Origin: Frateuria_A sp035695185
Lineage (GTDB): Bacteria; Pseudomonadota; Gammaproteobacteria; Xanthomonadales; Rhodanobacteraceae
Assembly (NCBI RefSeq): GCF_035695185.1
Contig: NZ_DASSES010000216.1
Location: forward strand, 1-11,742
Direction: 5' to 3'
DNA: 11,742 nt
Below the pieces are notes generated by a model, which was not told where the DNA came from, searched no databases, and was given only the letters and a program-made list of their open reading frames with translations. A program made the position numbers and the translations under genes. Every line of letters begins with the position of its first letter. Within the stretch, counting starts at the first letter, position 1. Positions 1 through 6,917 of the stretch are shown piece after piece.

Positions 1-74
1 GGGGAGGAGCAGAGCAGCAAGGCTCGCTCCCTCCCCTGCTCGCAGGGGAGGGTTGGGGAGGGGTGCTCTTCCCC
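1..74. repeat. Nested palindromic G-rich intergenic element
   Basis: This is a non-coding stretch. Seen directly: a perfect 11-bp inverted repeat (29-39 with 42-52, two-base loop) lies inside an outer imperfect repeat in which 1-11 pairs with 64-74, one position being a G-T wobble. The right half (45-63) has four runs of three or four G separated by 1, 2 and 1 bases, a canonical G-quadruplex pattern. Inference: short C-rich/G-rich palindromes of this style recur between genes in Lysobacterales genomes, so this may be a dispersed repeat. Lying just beyond the stop codon of the leftward alkB-like gene, the hairpin could also end or stabilise that transcript, although no U-tract is present. The window edge may truncate it. 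Positions 75-123 show nothing else. Confidence 0.6.
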
Positions 75-123
75 GGCCAAAGCCCCCCAGCACCCTGCAA
101 ACCCGGGAGAGGAGCCAAGGCCT

Positions 124-711
124 CTACAGGATGTGGCGGAAGGTCAGGTTGATGCGCGGCGCTGCCACCCGCGTCATACGCGGCAGCGCGTGCTGGTAGA
201 GCTGCTGCGTCGCGCCGCCCATCCGCAGCAGGCTGCCGTGCGGCAGCGCCAGCTCCAGCGCGGCGGGCCCGCGCCGCCCCTTGGGCCTGAATACGAAACG
301 ACGAGGCGCGCCCAAGCTGAGCGAAGCGATCACGGGCGCGGCACCCAGTTCCGGCTCGTCGTCGCTGTGCCAGCCCATCGCATCGCTGCCGCCGCGATAG
401 AGATTGGCCAGCACACTATTGAAGGTCGTGTCGCACGCCTGCTCCAGGCGCGGACGCAGCGCCGCCAGCGCAGGGGGCCAGGGATGCGGCTCGAAGCGCG
501 TGCGGGAATAGACGTAGCTCGCGCCCGGATCGCCGATCCAGCAGCTCAGCCGCGGCGAAGCCACTTCACGGCCGAACAGGCGGATCACATGGGTTTCCCA
601 AGGCACGGTGTCGCGCAGCTCGGCGAACAGGCCATCGGCCTCGTCCCGCGCCAGCCAGTCCGCCCAGAGCGCGAGGTCCGCACCGGCCAGCGCGAGCGGT
701 GTCCAACCCAC
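124..711 (-). CDS. AlkB-family Fe(II)/2-oxoglutarate DNA repair dioxygenase, ALKBH2-like
   Basis: The predicted enzyme oxidatively removes alkyl lesions such as 1-methyladenine and 3-methylcytosine from nucleic acid, using Fe(II), oxygen and 2-oxoglutarate. The 195-residue product has the full catalytic set. The iron ligands are H115 and D117 in GWHSDDE and H174 in YQHALPR. The 2-oxoglutarate arginine R186 and R192 lie in RINLTFR, with the six-residue spacing of E. coli R204/R210. N103-x-Y105 matches the family Asn-x-Tyr. The stretch from HSDDE through SLSLGAPRRFVFR resembles human ALKBH2 more than E. coli AlkB. I chose the GTG at 711 because it lies four bases past the amidase stop and just before the conserved fold. 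An ATG at 807 is in frame but would add 32 arginine-rich residues read from inside the amidase gene. No strong ribosome site is visible, so translational coupling to the amidase is likely. The stop is TAG. Substrate preference is inferred. Confidence 0.9.
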   Translation of the reverse strand: MGWTPLALAGADLALWADWLARDEADGLFAELRDTVPWETHVIRLFGREVASPRLSCWIGDPGASYVYSRTRFEPHPWPPALAALRPRLEQACDTTFNSVLANLYRGGSDAMGWHSDDEPELGAAPVIASLSLGAPRRFVFRPKGRRGPAALELALPHGSLLRMGGATQQLYQHALPRMTRVAAPRINLTFRHIL

Positions 712-715
712 GGGT

Positions 716-2113
716 TCAGGCGATCGCGGGGTACGTCGGTTCCACGTCCAGCGTCGAGGCGCAAACCGCCGCCAGCTCGACCAGGCGCAGGTCCGAGCCG
801 CGGGCACCGACGAACTGCAGGCCGATCGGACGTCCGTCCGGCAGCGCGCCCATCGGGATGCTCACCGCCGGACAGCCGGCCAGGCTGGCGAAGCTGGTGA
901 GGTCGGCGGCCGAGTCGGGCGCCGGGCCGTCGAGCGGGAACGCGCCCTGCGGCGTGGTCGGCAGCACCAATACGTCGATCTGCGCGAACAGCCGGCGCAT
1001 CTTGAGCGTGGCCGCGTCGAGCACGCGGTCGGCGGTGGCGTAGTCGGCCGCGCTCTTGCGCGCGGCATAACCGAGCATCTCGCGCAGGCGCGGCGAGACC
1101 GGCCGGCTGGTGTCGGCCAGGTCGGCGCCGAAGGTGCCGAGCATCTCGGCCTCCATCAGCAGCAGGCCGGCTCGACGCGTACGGGCGAAGTCCCAGTCGG
1201 AGAAATCCACCGTGCGCCGCTCGCCCAGCTCGCGCGGCAGGCGGGCAAGCGCCGCCTCGAACACCTCGATCACCTCCGGCTCCACGCCGACCGCCGCCAG
1301 GTCCGGCAGCAGGCCGGCGCGCAGGTTGCCCGGCTCCCAGTCGGGCGGCGAGAAGGCCACGCGGCGGCGGCGCGAACGCGCATCGTCGGCGTCGTAGCCG
1401 GCCAGCACCTGCAGCAGCACGGTCAGGTCGTTGGCGCTGCGCGCGAGCAGGCCCACCGCATCCAGGCGCCGCGCCGCCGGCAACATGCCGCGGGTGGAGA
1501 TCTCGCCGTGCGTGGGCTTGAGTGCGTACAGGCCGCAATAGCTGGCGGGAATGCGGATCGAGCCCAGGCTGTCCGAGCCCACCGCGGCCGCGGCGAGCCC
1601 GGCGGCGACCGCCGCGGCCGCGCCGCCGGAGGACCCGCCCGCGCTGAAGCCGTGCCTGTAGGGATTCTGGGTGGGGCCGTAGTGCGGGTTGTCGGTGGCT
1701 GCGCCCAGCGCCGCCTCGTCCATGTTGGTCTTGCCCACCAGGACGGCACCGGAAGCGCGCAGGCGCGCCACCACGTGGGCATCGTCCTGCACCGGCTGTT
1801 CGCGTCCGGGCAGGCCGGCGCGAGTCGGCCAGCCGGCCATGTCGAAGTTGTCCTTCAACGCGATCGGGATGCCGTCCAGCCGCCCCAGCACGCCGTCGCG
1901 CCGGCGGTGGGCGGCGGTGCGCGCCTGCTCCTGCAGCAGGCCCGGCCGAAGGTCGACGTAGGCATTGAGCTCCGGATTGATCCGGTCGATCGCCGCCTGG
2001 TATGCATCGGCGAGCGCCTGCGGCTGCACGCGCCCTACCGCCAGCCAGTGCAGCAACTGGCACACGCTGGCGCGGCGCAGGTCAATGTCGGCGATCGGCG
2101 CGGTCGGATTCAT
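716..2113 (-). CDS. Amidase-signature family hydrolase
   Basis: The predicted cytoplasmic enzyme hydrolyses a C-N amide bond; the substrate cannot be read from sequence. The 465-residue product carries the Ser-cisSer-Lys triad: K87 in IALKDNF, the cis-serine S161 in GGSSGG (159-164), and nucleophile S185 in DSLGSIRIPA. The 24-residue gap between the two serines equals that known in FAAH and malonamidase E2. The family usually reads D-T/S-G-G-S before the nucleophile, whereas here leucine replaces the first glycine. The stretch ending CGLYALKPT recalls AtzE-like amidases. It is too short and divergent to call GatA, and no gatB or gatC is nearby. I chose ATG 2113 because AAGGA sits about seven bases upstream. 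In-frame ATGs at 2134 and 2158 are at or upstream of the inferred transcription start. It probably forms an operon with the downstream alkB-like gene. Confidence 0.88.
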   Translation of the reverse strand: MNPTAPIADIDLRRASVCQLLHWLAVGRVQPQALADAYQAAIDRINPELNAYVDLRPGLLQEQARTAAHRRRDGVLGRLDGIPIALKDNFDMAGWPTRAGLPGREQPVQDDAHVVARLRASGAVLVGKTNMDEAALGAATDNPHYGPTQNPYRHGFSAGGSSGGAAAAVAAGLAAAAVGSDSLGSIRIPASYCGLYALKPTHGEISTRGMLPAARRLDAVGLLARSANDLTVLLQVLAGYDADDARSRRRRVAFSPPDWEPGNLRAGLLPDLAAVGVEPEVIEVFEAALARLPRELGERRTVDFSDWDFARTRRAGLLLMEAEMLGTFGADLADTSRPVSPRLREMLGYAARKSAADYATADRVLDAATLKMRRLFAQIDVLVLPTTPQGAFPLDGPAPDSAADLTSFASLAGCPAVSIPMGALPDGRPIGLQFVGARGSDLRLVELAAVCASTLDVEPTYPAIA

Positions 2114-2140
2114 GCCTCGTCCTTCGGGGTGCATCCCGCG

Positions 2141-2171
2141 ATTATCGACACGGGCCACGAAGCGATTGCAA
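2141..2171 (-). promoter_or_regulatory. Candidate sigma-70 promoter for amidase-alkB
   Basis: On the minus strand, TTGCAA (2166-2171) could serve as the -35 and GATAAT (2141-2146) as the -10, with a 19-base spacer that is a little long. Transcription would start near 2134, which favours translation from ATG 2113. This is pattern matching only. Confidence 0.35.
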
Positions 2172-2195
2172 GCGGCCGTTAGTGAAGAGTCCGGT

Positions 2196-2224
2196 TTGCC
2201 GCCGGGCGCACGAAGCCGGACAAT
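2196..2224 (+). promoter_or_regulatory. Candidate sigma-70 promoter for etfQO
   Basis: TTGCCG (2196-2201) and GACAAT (2219-2224) are separated by 17 bases, each matching the consensus at four of six positions. Transcription would begin near 2231, about 30 bases before the etfQO start. It lies in the 148-bp divergent gap shared with the amidase promoter. This is pattern matching only. Confidence 0.4.
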
Positions 2225-2261
2225 GCCGCTCTTTCCTTAGGCATGCCGCACGGAGCCCGCC

Positions 2262-3878
2262 ATGAGCGAACGCGAAACGATGGAATACGACGTGGTCGTG
2301 GTCGGCGCCGGCCCCGCGGGCCTGTCGTTCGCGATCCGCCTCAAGCAGCTGCAGCCGGACACCACCGTCTGCGTCATCGAGAAGGCTTCCACCGTCGGCG
2401 CGCAGATCCTTTCCGGCGCGGTGATCGAACCGGGCCCGCTGGATGCCCTGCTCCCTGGCTGGCGCGACGACCCGCCGCCGATCTGCGTGCCGGCCGGCGA
2501 GGACGAGTTCTGGCTGCTCAGCAAGACCGGCGGACGCAAGCTGCCGGTGCCGCCGGGCATGAACAACCACGGCAACTTCATCGTCTCGCTCGGCGCCATG
2601 TGCGCCTGGCTGGCGCCGCAGGCCGAGGCGCTGGGCGTGGACGTGTTCCCCGGCTTCGCCGCGGCCGACAACATCTATGACCAGGACGGCGCGGTCGCCG
2701 GCGTGCGCATCGGCGACATGGGCGTGGCCAAGGACGGAACCCACAAGAGCGGCTACACCCAGGGCATCGACATCAAGGCGAAGGTCACCGTGCTCGCCGA
2801 GGGCGCGCGCGGCAGCCTGACCAAGCAGCTGATCAAGCGCTTCGCGCTGGACAAGGACGCGGACCCGCAGGGCTACTCGATCGGCATCAAGGAGCTGTGG
2901 CAGGTGCCCGCCGGACGCGTCACCCCCGGCAAGATCGTGCACAGCTTTGGCTGGCCCGCCGACAACGACACCTACGGCGGCAGCTTCCTCTATCACCTGG
3001 ATGGCGACCGCATCGCGCTGGGCTACGTCAGCGGCCTGGATTACCGCGATCCGGAGTACAAGCCGTGGGAAGCCTTCCAGCAGTGGAAGAACCACCCGCA
3101 CGTGAAGCCGCTGCTCGAGGGCGGCAACATCCTGTCGGCCGGCGCGCGCGCGATCGTCACCGGCGGCTACCAGTCGTTGCCGAAGGTCGAGATGCCGGGC
3201 GCGATCCTGATCGGCGACACCGCCGGCCTGCTCAACGTGCCCAAGATCAAGGGCACGCATCAGGCGATTCGCAGCGGCATGCTCGCCGCCGAGCATCTGG
3301 CCGCCAACGGGCTGAACCCCGCCGGCTTCGACGCCGCGCTGCGCGCCTCGCCGGCCATGGCCGAGCTGAAGCAGGTGCGCAACATCAAGCCGGGCTTCAA
3401 GAAGGGCCTGTGGTTCGGCATGCTCAACGCCGCCTGGGAAACCGTCACCCGCGGCGCCTCGCCGTGGACGCTGAAGAACAAGCCCGACTGGTGCTCGCTG
3501 GAGAAGATCGGCCAGTACGAGGAACCCAGGCGCGACTACGTGCAGCGCGAGCTGCCCCCGCGCGACCGCCTGGCCGGCGTCTACTTCGCCGCCACCGAGC
3601 ACGACGAGGACCAGCCGATCCACCTGCACGTGGCCGACACCACGATCTGCATCGAGCGCTGCAGCGTCGAATACGACAACCCCTGCACGCGCTTCTGCCC
3701 GGCGAACGTCTACGAGATCGTCGAGGACGCCATGCCTGACGGCAGCCAGACCAAGCGCCTGCAGATCAACGCCGCCAACTGCGTGCACTGCAAGACCTGC
3801 GACATCAAGGACCCGTACGAGATCATCACCTGGGTCACGCCCGAGGGTGGTTCGGGGCCGAATTACCAGAACATGTGA
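2262..3878 (+). CDS. etfQO: Electron transfer flavoprotein-ubiquinone oxidoreductase
   Basis: This enzyme takes electrons from reduced ETF and passes them to ubiquinone at the inner membrane, linking fatty-acid and amino-acid oxidation to respiration. The 538-residue product is of normal bacterial length. The N-terminal FAD dinucleotide motif is GAGPAG (15-20), and a second FAD-contacting motif, IGDTAG, lies near residue 320. The C-terminal ferredoxin-like domain supplies four cysteines for the 4Fe-4S cluster: C479 in RFCPANVYE and C507, C510 and C513 in CVHCKTCDIKDP. GGAG at 2252-2255 lies six bases before ATG 2262. A second ATG six codons on is possible but has a poorer site. The gene stands alone on its strand, with its partner etfBA on the same strand about 2.2 kb downstream beyond two inverted glycosyltransferase genes. 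Nothing looks broken, and codon use is the high-GC core type. Confidence 0.97.
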   Translation: MSERETMEYDVVVVGAGPAGLSFAIRLKQLQPDTTVCVIEKASTVGAQILSGAVIEPGPLDALLPGWRDDPPPICVPAGEDEFWLLSKTGGRKLPVPPGMNNHGNFIVSLGAMCAWLAPQAEALGVDVFPGFAAADNIYDQDGAVAGVRIGDMGVAKDGTHKSGYTQGIDIKAKVTVLAEGARGSLTKQLIKRFALDKDADPQGYSIGIKELWQVPAGRVTPGKIVHSFGWPADNDTYGGSFLYHLDGDRIALGYVSGLDYRDPEYKPWEAFQQWKNHPHVKPLLEGGNILSAGARAIVTGGYQSLPKVEMPGAILIGDTAGLLNVPKIKGTHQAIRSGMLAAEHLAANGLNPAGFDAALRASPAMAELKQVRNIKPGFKKGLWFGMLNAAWETVTRGASPWTLKNKPDWCSLEKIGQYEEPRRDYVQRELPPRDRLAGVYFAATEHDEDQPIHLHVADTTICIERCSVEYDNPCTRFCPANVYEIVEDAMPDGSQTKRLQINAANCVHCKTCDIKDPYEIITWVTPEGGSGPNYQNM

Positions 3879-3883
3879 GTGGA

Positions 3884-3901
3884 GCCGGCTAGTGCGCCGG
3901 C
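3884..3901. terminator. Possible bidirectional hairpin between convergent genes
   Basis: GCCGGC at 3884-3889 and at 3896-3901 form a perfect six-base-pair stem with a six-base loop. It lies between the etfQO stop (3876-3878) and the last codons of the convergent glycosyltransferase, whose stop occupies 3889-3891. No U-tract follows on either strand, so its role as a terminator is only suggested by its placement. Confidence 0.3.
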
Positions 3902-4815
3902 ACCAGGGGGCACGGCCCCTGCCGACCGCGCCAGCCGTCCCACAAGCCGCGCAGCATGAAACGCAGGTTGCGTCCGCGCGGCGCGACGAGCACGCCGAAC
4001 AGGAACAGCTTCACCGCCACGCGCGGCAGGTCCTGCGCCACCCAGACCCGTGGCGTGTGCGGCATCCGGTACAGGCGCACGCGATTGCGCATCATGTAGT
4101 ACAGCCGGCCCGGCCCATGCACGGTCACCTGCCCCAGGCCCAGCGGCAGGGGCATGCGGGCATCCCCGAGCCGGTGGTGCATGGTCGCCGCGCAGACCCC
4201 GTGCAGGGTGTAGCCCTTGGCGCGGGCGCGGAAACCCCATTCCAGGTCGACGTTGTCGATGAACAGCCCGGCATCCATGTCGCCGACGTCGTCGAGCACG
4301 GCCATCGGCAGCAGGGCGCCGGAGCTGATCAGGAAATCGCACTCGATAGTCGGCTGGTCCGGTCGGCACCAGAGCTTGCGATTGAACGGGAACCCCAGCC
4401 GTACGAACGGGGCATCGCGCGCTTCGCGCAAATCATGGAAGCGCGGACCGACCGCCGCCACGGGACTTACCGCCCCAAGCCGGCCGATCGCATCGAGCAG
4501 CGCCTGCACCATGCCTTCGCCGGGCAGGCTGTCCTGGTCGAGCAGCAGCACATTGCGGTACCCGTGCCGGCGTGCCCAGTCGATACCGAGGTTCTGCGCC
4601 TGCGCCAGGCCGATGTTGCGGGCCTGCCGCAGGACGGCGCCCACCGCCGGCTCGCTGGCCTCGATCGGCAACACGTGTTCCGGGCCACTGTTGTCGACCA
4701 CCACGGTGGCACCGACCTGCCCGCGCACCGCCGCCAGCAGCGCGCGCAGCGCTTCGGGATCGGGGCGGTAGGTAATCACCACCGCACACACCTGCGAGGT
4801 CGACGGCTCAGCCAC
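3889..4815 (-). CDS. Family 2 glycosyltransferase, rhamnosyltransferase-like
   Basis: This is probably a cytoplasmic or membrane-associated enzyme that transfers a sugar, perhaps rhamnose, from a nucleotide donor to a growing polysaccharide. The 308-residue product has the GT-A order: CAVVITYRPD strand (10-19), VVDNSG (39-44), RNIGLAQAQNLGI (66-78), the DxD-like DQDS (93-96), and the acceptor-side DNVDLEWGFRARAKGY (187-202). The last motif and the VVITYRPD opening are typical of the rhamnosyltransferase subgroup; the actual sugar is inference. The GTG start at 4815 lies inside the end of the upstream glycosyltransferase gene, with an eight-base overlap. Only a distant GAGGGA is present, so coupled translation is likely. 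GC-rich codon use matches the flanking core genes, unlike the polysaccharide genes after etfA. Confidence 0.88.
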   Translation of the reverse strand: MAEPSTSQVCAVVITYRPDPEALRALLAAVRGQVGATVVVDNSGPEHVLPIEASEPAVGAVLRQARNIGLAQAQNLGIDWARRHGYRNVLLLDQDSLPGEGMVQALLDAIGRLGAVSPVAAVGPRFHDLREARDAPFVRLGFPFNRKLWCRPDQPTIECDFLISSGALLPMAVLDDVGDMDAGLFIDNVDLEWGFRARAKGYTLHGVCAATMHHRLGDARMPLPLGLGQVTVHGPGRLYYMMRNRVRLYRMPHTPRVWVAQDLPRVAVKLFLFGVLVAPRGRNLRFMLRGLWDGWRGRQGPCPLVPAH

Positions 4816-5791
4816 GGCGCAACAGATCCCTCAGCACGGAGCGCCCGCCCGTCCCGTATCGGCGATAGTCGCCACGCATGCTCTCCCTGATGACGTCCGG
4901 CAACCGTGTCCACCGCGGGGCGGCGCCAAATGCGACACGCCGCTGGAAATGCGCGCGCTTGCGCTCGATGCGCCCGCAAGCCTCCGCGAAGTTGCCCGAG
5001 GCTCCGGCCAGGTGCGCATGCAAGGCGTCGAGCCGTTCGATCTCGGTCAGGAATTGAGCCTGGCGCGGGCGTACCAGGTCCCGCCACTTGTCCGAAAAGC
5101 TGCGCTTGCGCATGCCGATCTGGTTGCCTCCATGCTGGCGGTAGTCGATCAGGTTCTCCTCGATCATGCCGACGCGCCCGGCGGCGGCCGCGACCACCGC
5201 CAGCCATTCGTCGTGGATCCACCCGCCGCCCACCGGCAAGGCAAGCTCCACCAGCTGCCGCCTGAAGGCCGCGGTGGCACCGGTCACCATGCTCCGCCGC
5301 AGCAGGACCTCGAACGCGCGCCCCTGGTGCACGGCCGTACGCTCGTCCTCGGACAACTCCAGCGCCTCGAACAAGGTGTGCCGAAGCGGCGAGCCACCGG
5401 CATCCACCAGCCGCGCGTTGCTGAACAGCAGAAGCAGCGAGGCGTCCTGCTCGAAGCGGCGAGCCATCGTGGCCAGCTTGTCCCAATGCCAGACATCGTC
5501 CTGGTCGCAGAGGAACAGGACGTCCCCGGTCGCCCGCCGCAGCATGCTCGAGAAATTCTCGACGTAGCCCATGTTGCGCTCATGCCGGACCAGCTGCGTC
5601 CGGATGCCCAACGCGACAGCCCGTTTCTCGAACGTCTGCAGCAGCGACCAGGTGTCGTCGCGCGAGCCATCGTCGCCGATGACGATCTCGTCCGGCTTGC
5701 GTGTCTGGCACAGGAGGCTGTCCAGTTGTTCCTGCACGAAGGCGGCGCCGTTGTACGTACACAGCACAACGGAAAGCGCGGGATGGACCAT
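4808..5791 (-). CDS. Family 2 glycosyltransferase of the DQDDVW type
   Basis: This is a predicted sugar transferase in surface-polysaccharide assembly. The 327-residue product opens with LSVVLCTYNGAAFVQEQLDS and carries DDGS (40-43), the metal-binding CDQDDVW (96-102), WIHDEW (191-196) and YRQHGGNQIG (217-226). These four blocks define a common group of bacterial O-antigen and capsule GT2 enzymes, several of which are rhamnosyltransferases. Donor and acceptor are unknown. I chose ATG 5791, which places the first beta strand at the usual distance from the N terminus. An AGAGG sits about ten bases upstream. The frame stays open upstream to a TTG at 5842, but those codons do not resemble the family. 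The gene is first of a two-gene leftward unit, overlapping the next gene by eight bases, and is divergent from etfB. Confidence 0.88.
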   Translation of the reverse strand: MVHPALSVVLCTYNGAAFVQEQLDSLLCQTRKPDEIVIGDDGSRDDTWSLLQTFEKRAVALGIRTQLVRHERNMGYVENFSSMLRRATGDVLFLCDQDDVWHWDKLATMARRFEQDASLLLLFSNARLVDAGGSPLRHTLFEALELSEDERTAVHQGRAFEVLLRRSMVTGATAAFRRQLVELALPVGGGWIHDEWLAVVAAAAGRVGMIEENLIDYRQHGGNQIGMRKRSFSDKWRDLVRPRQAQFLTEIERLDALHAHLAGASGNFAEACGRIERKRAHFQRRVAFGAAPRWTRLPDVIRESMRGDYRRYGTGGRSVLRDLLRRG

Positions 5792-5831
5792 GGGGCGGCA
5801 ACCTCTCAGTAGCAGCCCATGATGCCGCAGC

Positions 5832-5861
5832 TCGCCGGCCAAATCCCAATCCGGCCGGCGA
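5832..5861. promoter_or_regulatory. Inverted repeat upstream of the leftward glycosyltransferase pair
   Basis: A perfect nine-base-pair inverted repeat (5832-5840 with 5853-5861, arms built on CGCCGGCC) encloses a 12-base AT-richer loop. It begins about 40 bases upstream of the glycosyltransferase start at 5791, on the leader side of that gene. It could be an operator or a leader-RNA hairpin. GC-rich DNA makes such repeats by chance fairly often, so the function is open. Confidence 0.3.
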
Positions 5862-5996
5862 TGGGAGGCGCCAACCCGAATGTGCTGCAGTGCGCCCTGG
5901 CGAGGCAGCGTGGCGCCGGGGCGCGCCGTCTCCGTGGCGGAAATGCGCCAGGCCGTCCGCCGCGGCCGATCCCCACACCGGCACGCTCCGCATACG

Positions 5997-6023
5997 CGTG
6001 CGCACGGCTCCTCGGGTTAGAAT
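5997..6023 (+). promoter_or_regulatory. Candidate etfBA promoter with overlapping palindrome
   Basis: TAGAAT (6018-6023) is a good -10 match in the gap before etfB. The -35 region, near 5995-6000, has no good consensus. It overlaps a perfect ten-base palindrome, CGTGCGCACG (5997-6006), which could bind a dimeric regulator. Transcription would start near 6030, about 50 bases before the etfB ATG. The remainder of the 5792-6080 gap holds only the inverted repeat at 5832-5861. Confidence 0.4.
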
Positions 6024-6080
6024 CGCAAGTTAATGTCCCTTCCCCTGCCGCCTACGCAGCGGCACCAAAAAGGAACCGCA

Positions 6081-6827
6081 ATGAAGATCCTGGTCGGCTA
6101 CAAGCGCGTCGTGGACTACAACGTCCGCATCCAAGTGAAGCCCGACGGCACCGGCGTGGTGACCGAGGGCGTCAAGCTTTCCGCCAACCCGTTCGACGAC
6201 ATCGCCCTGGAAGAGGCCTTGCGCCTGCGCGAGAAAGGCGTCGCCGACGAGGTGGTGATCGTGGGGATCGGCCCGGCCGACCTCACGGCGCACCTGCGCA
6301 ACGGCCTGGCCATGGGCGCCAACCGCGCCATCCACGTCACCACCGCCGACGCGGTGCAGCCGCTCACTGCGGCGCGCGTGTTCCTGAAGCTGGTGGAGAA
6401 GGAGCAGCCGGGCCTGGTGATCGTGGGCAAGCAGGCGATCGACGACGACGCCAACCAGACCGGCCAGATGCTCGCCGCGTTGTGGGACCGCCCGCAGGCG
6501 ACCTTTGCGAGCAAGGTCGAGATCGTCGACGGCAAGGCCACGGTGACGCGCGAAGTCGATGCCGGCCTGGAGACGATCGAGGCGGAACTGCCCGCCGTCA
6601 TCACCACCGACCTGCGCCTCAACGAGCCGCGCTTCATCAAGCTGCCGGACATCATGAAGGCCAAGTCCAAGCCGATCGACGTGATCGAGTTCGCCTCGCT
6701 CGGCGTCGAGGGCGGCGACCACCTGAAGACCACCCACTACGCCGCGCCGCCCAAGCGCAGCAAGGGCGTGATGGTGAAGGACGCGGCCGAGCTGGTCGCC
6801 ACGCTCAAGCAGAAAGGCCTGCTGTAA
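6081..6827 (+). CDS. etfB: Electron transfer flavoprotein beta subunit
   Basis: This is the small subunit of the soluble heterodimeric ETF, which holds AMP and docks to acyl-CoA and related dehydrogenases. The 248-residue product matches the normal size. It opens MKILVGYKRVVDYNVRI, has the NPFDDIALEEALRL block (36-49), the GKQAIDDDANQTGQMLA nucleotide region (116-132), the ETF-beta signature beginning near VTREVD (155-160), and the recognition loop LRLNEPRFIKLPDIMKAK (178-195), in which L188 matches the partner-anchoring leucine of human ETF. ATG 6081 is preceded by AGGA (6071-6074) at six bases. An in-frame ATG at 6033 would add 16 residues absent from the family. It is co-oriented with etfA across a 90-bp spacer and surely acts with etfA and etfQO. 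Confidence 0.97.
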   Translation: MKILVGYKRVVDYNVRIQVKPDGTGVVTEGVKLSANPFDDIALEEALRLREKGVADEVVIVGIGPADLTAHLRNGLAMGANRAIHVTTADAVQPLTAARVFLKLVEKEQPGLVIVGKQAIDDDANQTGQMLAALWDRPQATFASKVEIVDGKATVTREVDAGLETIEAELPAVITTDLRLNEPRFIKLPDIMKAKSKPIDVIEFASLGVEGGDHLKTTHYAAPPKRSKGVMVKDAAELVATLKQKGLL

Positions 6828-6838
6828 ACCCATATCCC

Positions 6839-6897
6839 CTGCAGGAGCCCACCTGTGGGCGACCGGCAAGCCCGAGCCGCCGCGCTGGCTCCTGCAG
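6839..6897. repeat. REP-like palindromic element in the etfB-etfA spacer
   Basis: CTGCAGGAGCC (6839-6849) and its exact reverse complement (6887-6897) form an 11-bp inverted repeat. Inside the left arm, GCCCAC (6847-6852) and GTGGGC (6855-6860) make a second tight hairpin. The layout, a (G)xAGGAGC head followed by a short hairpin, resembles the extragenic REP elements of Lysobacterales and pseudomonads, normally read as GTAGGAGC; this assignment is from recognition, not a search. The element could fold in the etfBA mRNA and alter stability or the etfA:etfB ratio. Confidence 0.65.
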
Positions 6898-6917
6898 AGA
6901 CACGGAGAGAAAGAGAC

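Noticed and set aside
712..807. Longer alkB-like protein starting at ATG 807
   Set aside because: The extra 32 residues are read out of frame from the amidase C-terminal codons and do not resemble the family; GTG 711 fits better.
608..2182. A 524-codon open frame antisense to the amidase gene
   Set aside because: Its composition is rich in Arg, Ala, Gln and His with no domain, and it mirrors the GC-rich codons of the clearly real amidase.
2142..3788. A 548-codon open frame antisense to etfQO
   Set aside because: It is a shadow frame created by G/C third positions in etfQO, with repetitive Val/Ala/Gly/His content and no recognisable fold.
6855..6917. N-terminal extension of etfA from ATG 6855
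   Set aside because: The extension is translated from the REP-like element, while the family start MSKILVIAEH is at 6918 with a ribosome site.
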